Positions 58,572 through 64,000 of a stretch of 64,000 nucleotides of DNA are shown here, piece by piece. The first letter of the stretch is position 1; every line of letters begins with the position of its first letter. This stretch comes from Chroococcidiopsidaceae cyanobacterium YX2bin18. GTDB taxonomy: Bacteria; Cyanobacteriota; Cyanobacteriia; Cyanobacteriales; Chroococcidiopsidaceae. The stretch is taken from contig JAUJND010000010.1 of assembly GCA_030446505.1 (NCBI GenBank), forward strand, positions 1 through 64,000. Reading direction: 5' to 3'. The notes beneath the pieces are model-generated. The model worked only from the letters and a program-made list of their open reading frames with translations, ran no database searches and was not told the DNA's origin. A program made the position numbers and the translations under genes.

Positions 58572-59674
58572 TTAGCGCTTGATCTGCTTTGCTGTTTCAA
58601 AGAAGAAAGCTACGTTTTCCTCTGGAGTGCCGGGTAAAACGCCATGACCAAGATTTAAGATATGTCCCTTGTCGCCAGCTTTACGCACGGTGTCATAAAT
58701 GCGATCACGAATCACCTCTTTAGAACCAAACAAAACACACGGATCTAAATTTCCTTGGACTCCAATTGCTCCTAGTCTTGCCCTTGCTTCCGCCATATCA
58801 ACTGTCCAGTCCACACTAACGATATCTACGCCGGACTGTGCCATCCGCTCTAATATGCCAGCGCTACCGTTGATGTATAGAATTAAAGGTGTATCTGGAT
58901 GAGTTTGTTTGACTTGTTTGACTACCTGTTGTTGGTAGGGTAAAGCAAATGCCTCGAAGTCTTGAGGACTAAGTTGCCCCGCCCAAGAGTCGAACATCTG
59001 CACCACTTGAGCGCCACAATCAATTTGATAACGGACGTAAACTGCGATCGCGTCTGCTAATTTACCTAAAAATTGATGCAGCATAGTTGGTTCTGAGAAC
59101 GCCATGCTCTTGATATTGATATAGTCTTTGGAGCTTTTACCTTCAATTGCATAAGCAGCTAGTGTCCAAGGCGCACCCACAAATCCCAACACAGCAGCAC
59201 GATCGCCTACTTCCCGGCGTAAGGTTTGCAATATTTCCCGAATAAATTCCTCTGGTTCTAGGGGATGCGTTCATCAATTTGTGATTGGCTACGGATGGCT
59301 CGTTGTTCAATAATTCAATGTCCGGTTCTAGGGGATGCAGTTCATCAATTTGTGATTGGCTATGTATTAGGGTCCCCGTTGTTCAATAATGTCGAAGGGA
59401 ATGCCAATTCCTGGTAGTAGTGTAAGGATATCTGAAAACAGAATTACGCCATCAGGTTGAAAGGGCGAAACGGTTGCAGAGAAATTTCAATTGCAATAAG
59501 ATTTGGCGGCTCTGGATTTTCCGAGCGTTCTCGAAACGAAGGGTATTTATCCCGCAGTTCCCGATAAGCTTTCATATAGCGACCTGCTTGGCGCATCATC
59601 CACACTGGCGGACGGTCTAATATTTCACCACGCGCTGCTCTTAGCAAATAGGGAACTTGCGTTGAAACGGTCAT
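58572..59674 (-). CDS. hemE: Uroporphyrinogen decarboxylase, interrupted by an internal duplication
   Basis: The N-terminus is [55 protein letters not shown] (the [12 protein letters not shown] substrate motif). The C-terminal part starts [37 protein letters not shown]. Between them, about 59251-59395 contains two imperfect copies of a roughly 70-bp block (QIDELHP region), with frameshifts at both. HemE makes coproporphyrinogen III for heme and chlorophyll and is essential. An assembly artefact is the likely cause. Confidence 0.88.
59251..59395. repeat. Two imperfect copies of a 70-bp block inside hemE
   Basis: Block A (59251-59320) and block B (59321-59395) share GGTTCTAGGGGATGC, TTCATCAATTTGTGATTGGC and GTTGTTCAATAAT. 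They differ by small indels and a GGATGGCTC/ATTAGGGTCCCC swap. A normal hemE has one copy here. Confidence 0.8.
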
Positions 59675-59789
59675 TTGCTGCTCGAACTATTCACCTTAAT
59701 TTTGTTTTTTTATGTACTTGTTAGCTTATCTCATTGTCCACAACTGAAAATACTCTTTCTTAACTGAATTTAGTTTACAAAGTAGAAAC

Positions 59790-60717
59790 TCAGTTACGAA
59801 AGTCACAACTAAGAATACCTTGGTCTGCATCCAACTGTACCAATATGCCTCCACACACTGGTAGTGCTGCATCAACTGCTTAACCGCTCTGGTAGCGCTG
59901 CAACCATCATGACCAAAGGGGAGGTTAGAGACAATCGGAATATCTAAATCACTCAAGCGATCGCGTAGCACCTCTTCAAGCGTCAAACTAGGAATATTTG
60001 GTGGTGGTTCACAGCGGCTAAAGCGTCCTAGCGCAATGCCTCGAACTTTTGATAATGCACCACTCAAGCGCCATTGCGTCAGCAATCTATCAATGCGATA
60101 AGGAGCCTCTGTCACATCCTCCAAAGCCAGAATTACGCCATCAAAATTTGGTTGGAGGGTGTACCGAGTAGATGGGTAGCAACGGTGAGATTGGCTGGTA
60201 ATAAAATACCTGTAGCATTGCCACCGCCCCAACCTGTACCCTTAAGAGGAGATAAAGAGCGACCTTCCACTAAATCGAATAATCGCTGAACTGACCAATC
60301 CGGTTCAGCCGCCAAAGTAGTTAGTACCGGACCATGAACACCTGAAATACCAATTAGACTTAAACTCCAGAGTAAAGCGGTAATATCAGAAAAGCCAATT
60401 AGCCACTTTGATTCATTTTTAGACCAAACCCAGTCTTCTAAGATTCTGGCGCTACCATAACCCCCTCTGGCGCAGAGAATAGCGCGACATTCTGGATCTT
60501 GCCAAGCCCTGAGTAGTTGATGACGGCGATCGCTATCTGTTCCTGCTAAATAACCCCAGCGATTATCAATTTTGGTGCTGATTTCTACCCGATAGCCGCG
60601 CGATCGCCAAATCTGCACACCTAAATTAAACGCCTGCGTTTCTCTTAATGCACCACTAGGTGCAATTACTTGCAGTAAATCTCCTTGTTTTAATGGTGGT
60701 GGTAACTGGCAATTCAT
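59790..60717 (-). CDS. ldcA: LD-carboxypeptidase (S66), reading frame broken
   Basis: The N-terminal part starts MNCQLPPPLKQGDLLQVIAPSGALRETQAF and has WLIGFSDITALL with the catalytic Ser (GFSD). The C-terminal part has GVILALEDVTEAPYRIDRLLTQWRLSG and IPIVSNLPFGHDG. A frameshift near 60140 separates them. Near 59860-59900 a partial duplication of GCAGCnCTACCAG breaks the tail, which ends LDADQGILSCDFRN at 59790. LD-carboxypeptidases remove the terminal D-Ala from muropeptides in recycling. Confidence 0.85.
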
Positions 60718-60773
60718 TTAAGTTTTATTAGAGTAATAAGATAGTAACTTGCGCTGTTTAATAAATAAGTTTA

Positions 60774-61537
60774 ATGATACAAATAATTAGCCTTTGCTTC
60801 TTTGCATTTTTAGCAGGCTTAATTGACTCAATTGTTGGAGGTGGCGGTTTAATTCAACTTCCAGCACTTTTAGTACTTCTTCCCAATACCGCTATACCTC
60901 TTATTATGGGTATAAATAAATTGTCTTCATTTGCGGGAACATCAATTGCTGCAATTCATTTTCTAGAGTAGTTAAAATTAGCTATTCAATAGTTTTAGTA
61001 GCTGCAATAGCAGCGTTTATATTTTCTTTTATTGGTGCAAAGGCTGTTAGCATTATTCATCCTGATGTTATTCGTCCAATAATACTTTTACTACTTATTG
61101 CAGTTGCTATTTATACTTTTATTAAAAGATTTTGGTTCTCAACATTTTTTAAGCTTAAAAAACAAAAAACAAATAGCATTCGCAGTTATTATTGGCTCTT
61201 TACTTGGTTTCTATGATGGTTTTCTAGGACCAGGCACTGGAAGCTTTCTAATTTTTGCATTTATTGGAATTTTAGGTTTTGATTTCCTTAGAGCTTCAAC
61301 CGCTGCCAAAGTTGTTAATTTTTCAACAAATCTGGCGGCACTTATTTATTTTGCTTTTACTGATAATATTATTTATTCTATTGCTTTACCAATGGCAGGA
61401 TGCAATATGCTTGGAGCAAGCATTGGAGCAAATTTAGCAATAGCAAAAGGAAGTTCTTTATCCGAATTTTATTTATAGTAGTAGTTTCTATATTAATAAG
61501 TAAATTAGCTTATGATATATTTTTTGTCAGAAACTAA
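60774..61537 (+). CDS. TSUP-family (TauE/SafE) permease, reading frame broken
   Basis: The N-terminus MIQIISLCFFAFLAGLIDSIVGGGGLIQLPALLVLLP is the TSUP repeat-1 signature. The rest has VIIGSLLGFYDGFLGPGTGSFLIFAFIGILGFDFLRASTAAKVVNFSTNLAAL. Frameshifts occur near 60966, 61130 and 61470. There are about eight transmembrane helices. TSUP members export sulfite, sulfonates or other anions. The substrate is unknown. Confidence 0.82.
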
Positions 61538-61596
61538 TGAGTAATATTAGTAGTTTTTATTAATTATCCGATCTTTTAGCCGCAGCATAAACAGAT

Positions 61597-62654
61597 TTAC
61601 ACAAGCAATATATCCCGAAACCATTTTTCAAAGCGATCGCCTAATGCCTCTAGAGAAAACTCAGCTTCGGCTTGTTGACGGCAGGCGTAGCGATCAATTT
61701 CATCTAAACGAGTGATCGCATCAACCAACTCATTTACACTATCTGGTTCCACTAAAAAACCCGTTTTCCTATCCTGCACAATTTCAGCAGGACCACCACG
61801 ACGATAAGCAATCACTGGCACACCACAGGCAAGCGCTTCAATTGCCACATTCCCAAACGCCTCGATCCAGCGGGAGTCATCAGCATAGCGCGACACTGAC
61901 GTAACTCTTGCTGCATCTGGGTAGTTGGCAGAAAGCCAAGGTATTCAACAGGTGCATCTGGGTACTCTTGGCAAATCCTTTCCCAATAGCTTTTATCCTG
62001 CATTTTGCCCATAATTTTCAGCGGAATATTGGCAATTTTTGCGGCGGCTACTGCATCCTCTAAACCCTTTTCTGGCGCAATTCTACCTAACCAAGCTAAA
62101 CACTCTTTTGGTTGACTACAAAAACTCATAAAGCGCTAAATCAATGCCACTACTTAAACAAGGACACTGCTGCGAAATTGCAAAAGTTGCTGCCTGTGAC
62201 GGAGTATAGAAGCCAACTGTACCAGGAAACTGATTTTCGACTTGGGCAACAATTTGATCCATTGCTTCAGATAGCGAACCCATACTGACAAAATGGGCGA
62301 TCGCACGACTAAAAAAAGGTGTTAAATAAAACGGCAACCAATCGTAGGCAAAATTAACAACTAAGTCATACTCAGCTTGCACTTGACGAGCATATTCCCA
62401 CATATTCGCCAAGACAGAATCCGCTGGCATAGTAATTGGGTCAATGCGTTCTTGGCTTTGGGCAATAATCTGAAAGTTACCAGCAATTTGCACTACTGGC
62501 ATTGATTCAAGTGTTGAGCCTTGAGGAGCAACAATTTCGATATTATGCCCCGCTTAATCATTTCTTGAGCAATATTATGTAAACTTAGTTCAACTCCTCC
62601 TCCGAGTCCAGTGCCTAGTGGTCCAACGGGAGTGGAGATAAATAGTAGTTTCAA
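61597..62654 (-). CDS. GT4-family glycosyltransferase, reading frame broken
   Basis: The gene starts at TTG 62654 (KLLFISTPVGPLGTGLGGGVELSLH). Pieces AFVSMGSLSEAMDQIV, AWLGRIAPEKGLEDAV and AFGNVAIEALACGVPVIAYRRGGPAEIV show the GT-B fold with the GT4 E-x7-E-like site (EALACG). Frameshifts lie near 62505, 62130 and 61870. It transfers sugar from a nucleotide donor, probably for cell-surface polysaccharide. Confidence 0.82.
62576..62653. repeat. 78-bp direct repeat, copy 1 (5' end of the GT4 gene)
   Basis: From TATGTAAACTTAGTTCAACT to AAATAGTAGTTTCA, 78 bp are identical to 63294-63371 except for one base (GTGGAG versus GTTGAG). The copy forms the first 25 codons of the GT4 gene. Confidence 0.95.
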
Positions 62655-62870
62655 ATAGTAATCAGGGAAAGTGGTTATATCATTCAGCCTAATTTTATCA
62701 AAAATGTACTTTTTAAACTAGTAACCACTTAACTTTGTGTTACTTAAATAACGACTTACTCGATTTGCAAAACCATAAACGTATTATTTATCTATAATTT
62801 GCTTTCACACCATAGCATAGTTAATAAATTATTCTAAAAACAAAAGCTTAGATAAGAATCAAAAGTAAAT

Positions 62871-63212
62871 ATGAAAAAGTTTTTTAAAGCCGACTGGCGA
62901 AAGCTTTTGCTATTCAGTACATTCGTTCTGATCGCAGTTAGTGGTAATATTCAAGCTTGGGGCTTTGATGATGACCCTCAAACAAAGCTACCCTTATACG
63001 ATTTTTTAAGACCTTATCCCTTTTGGTTAGTATGGGTTTTTTCAATGGTTCCTTTACTCATTATTTCAGCACCTTTTAGAAGCCTTGCTCAAAACCTTGG
63101 AGTTGATGTATTCCATCGGTTATGGTGGACTGTGCTTGTTGTTTATTACTACGTACTTTCTTGCTCTTTCTTTTACCTAATTGACTTATCTAAGACCAGA
63201 ATCAAGCGCTGA
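62871..63212 (+). CDS. Small membrane protein, unknown function
   Basis: This 113-residue protein has an N-terminal hydrophobic segment (LLLFSTFVLIAVSGNIQAWGF) and two or three further membrane helices (PFWLVWVFSMVPLLIISAPF and LWWTVLVVYYYVLSCSFFYLI). A DDDPQTKLPLYDF loop lies between. No family is recognised. It lies between the two copies of a 78-bp direct repeat, so it may have arrived by insertion or duplication. Confidence 0.6.
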   Translation: MKKFFKADWRKLLLFSTFVLIAVSGNIQAWGFDDDPQTKLPLYDFLRPYPFWLVWVFSMVPLLIISAPFRSLAQNLGVDVFHRLWWTVLVVYYYVLSCSFFYLIDLSKTRIKR

Positions 63213-63293
63213 TATTTTTATTTAGTAATGATAACATTAGCCACAATTAACATAAATTTTTGGCTATTCATGGCATATCCGACTCTGATTCTG

Positions 63294-63371
63294 TATGTAA
63301 ACTTAGTTCAACTCCTCCTCCGAGTCCAGTGCCTAGTGGTCCAACGGGAGTTGAGATAAATAGTAGTTTCA
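63294..63371. repeat. 78-bp direct repeat, copy 2
   Basis: An almost identical copy of the 5' end of the GT4 gene lies 718 bp to the right, isolated from any GT4 remainder. After CAG the sequence diverges. The track ORF 63260-63466 is only a shadow of it. The 376-bp gap to the acetolactate decarboxylase holds no other gene that I can see. Confidence 0.95.
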
Positions 63372-63588
63372 GAGAATTGAAACGGGAAGTATTCATAGGG
63401 ATGAACGACACCAGAGCGATCGCTTCAATCAACAATAATCTATCGCAGTGCTTCCCCCAATACTGAATTTTTCTAGGCTGACAGCCTGATTCTGATGTAC
63501 GCTCACTACTTTCTTAACTAACTAGTCATTAATCAAGGCTATATTCAGCTAATCTTTGATAAATTCAATAAGCTTATGGCAACAAGTC

Positions 63589-64000
63589 ATGAAACGAAAT
63601 CGTTATTTATGGATTATCGCCTTGGTAGTGACATTCTTGGCGATCGCCATCCCTGGATATTCCCAACTACGTCCTAAAAGTGAGACTCTGTTTCAAACAT
63701 CCACCATTAGTGCTCTTTTGGAAGGTGTTTATGACGGAGAAACAACTTACAAAGCGTTAAAACAGTATGGCGACTTTGGTTTAGGGACTTTTGATGCTCT
63801 AGATGGAGAAATGATTGGTTTAGAGGGAAAATTCTATCAGATCAAAGATGATGGAGTCGCTTATCCAGTTAAGGATTCAATGAAAACGCCCTTTGCCACG
63901 GTGACATTTTTTAAGCCGGAGCAATCGGTTTTATTAACAGAAGCGATGAATTATGAACAAATGCAGCAATATTTAGACAAAGTTCTTCCAACTAAAAATA
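63589..64000 (+). CDS. budA: Alpha-acetolactate decarboxylase, 5' part
   Basis: The ORF runs off the window end and is missing from the track. It starts MKRNRYLWIIALVVTFLAIAIPGYSQ, a signal peptide (about 26 residues). Then comes FQTSTISALLEGVYDGETTY, GDFGLGTFDALDGEMIGLEGKFYQI and TPFATVTFF, which match acetolactate decarboxylase. The enzyme converts acetolactate to acetoin. The metal-binding histidines are beyond the window. Export is unusual in cyanobacteria but known in some families. Confidence 0.85.
   Translation, partial: MKRNRYLWIIALVVTFLAIAIPGYSQLRPKSETLFQTSTISALLEGVYDGETTYKALKQYGDFGLGTFDALDGEMIGLEGKFYQIKDDGVAYPVKDSMKTPFATVTFFKPEQSVLLTEAMNYEQMQQYLDKVLPTKN

Noticed and set aside
63260-63466. 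Plus-strand ORF MAIHGISDSDSVCKLSS
   Set aside because: It reads antisense through the second copy of the 78-bp repeat and has no protein-like features.

Overview
This window is a piece of a cyanobacterial chromosome. It carries genes found only or mainly in oxygenic phototrophs: ndhN (NDH-1), petF (plant-type ferredoxin), petL (cytochrome b6f), chlD (Mg-chelatase), desC-type desaturase, DUF3285 and DUF1350. GCGATCGC (HIP1-like) octamers are scattered throughout, and heptameric tandem repeats of the kind seen in Nostocales and relatives lie between genes. A Nostocales- or Chroococcidiopsis-like lineage is the best guess. The genus cannot be fixed by eye.

Layout. 1-7.1 kb: the S10/spc ribosomal protein cluster on the minus strand (rplC-D-W-B, rpsS, rplV, rpsC, rplP, rpmC, rpsQ, rplN, rplX, rplE, rpsH, start of rplF). 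8-30 kb: housekeeping genes, including ndhN, a GT2 glycosyltransferase, a desC-type desaturase divergent from an unusual TetR fusion regulator, a Gfo/Idh oxidoreductase, petF, a SpoIID-like protein, the principal sigma factor, pepP, trpG, dgkA, ybeY, prfB with its programmed frameshift, and a Bax-inhibitor-1 protein. 30-37 kb: an accessory region with a sigF-type sigma factor, a truncated NACHT NTPase remnant, a secreted ASH-domain protein, a PLD-fold protein coupled to a pentapeptide-repeat protein, and MITE-like repeats. 37-45 kb: chlD, a histidine kinase, then a nitrate-type ABC transporter (nrtB, nrtA, nrtD) preceded by a clear ydaO-class (c-di-AMP) riboswitch. 45-55 kb: a REC-PP2C regulator, two Dps ferritins flanking an HTH-GrpE-like fusion, sulfiredoxin, a large hybrid kinase, a lipoprotein, a small 20-residue-repeat protein, aroB and petL. 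55-64 kb: a B12/radical-SAM protein, an SDR, hemE, an LD-carboxypeptidase, a TSUP permease, a GT4 glycosyltransferase and the start of an acetolactate decarboxylase.

About 18 genes are broken by one or more 1-nt indels, often in homopolymers. They include essential genes (L16, S3, L23, L4, aroB, hemE, chlD). Most of these are probably consensus errors rather than pseudogenes, so I give the full reconstructed spans. Exceptions I consider real are the prfB recoding site and the N-terminally truncated NACHT gene.

The most interesting signals are the c-di-AMP riboswitch ahead of a nitrate-type transporter, the TetR/tyrosine-recombinase-like fusion with two matching operator palindromes beside desC, a 24-bp palindromic insertion read in frame inside an oxidoreductase, and a 78-bp direct repeat flanking a small membrane-protein gene.
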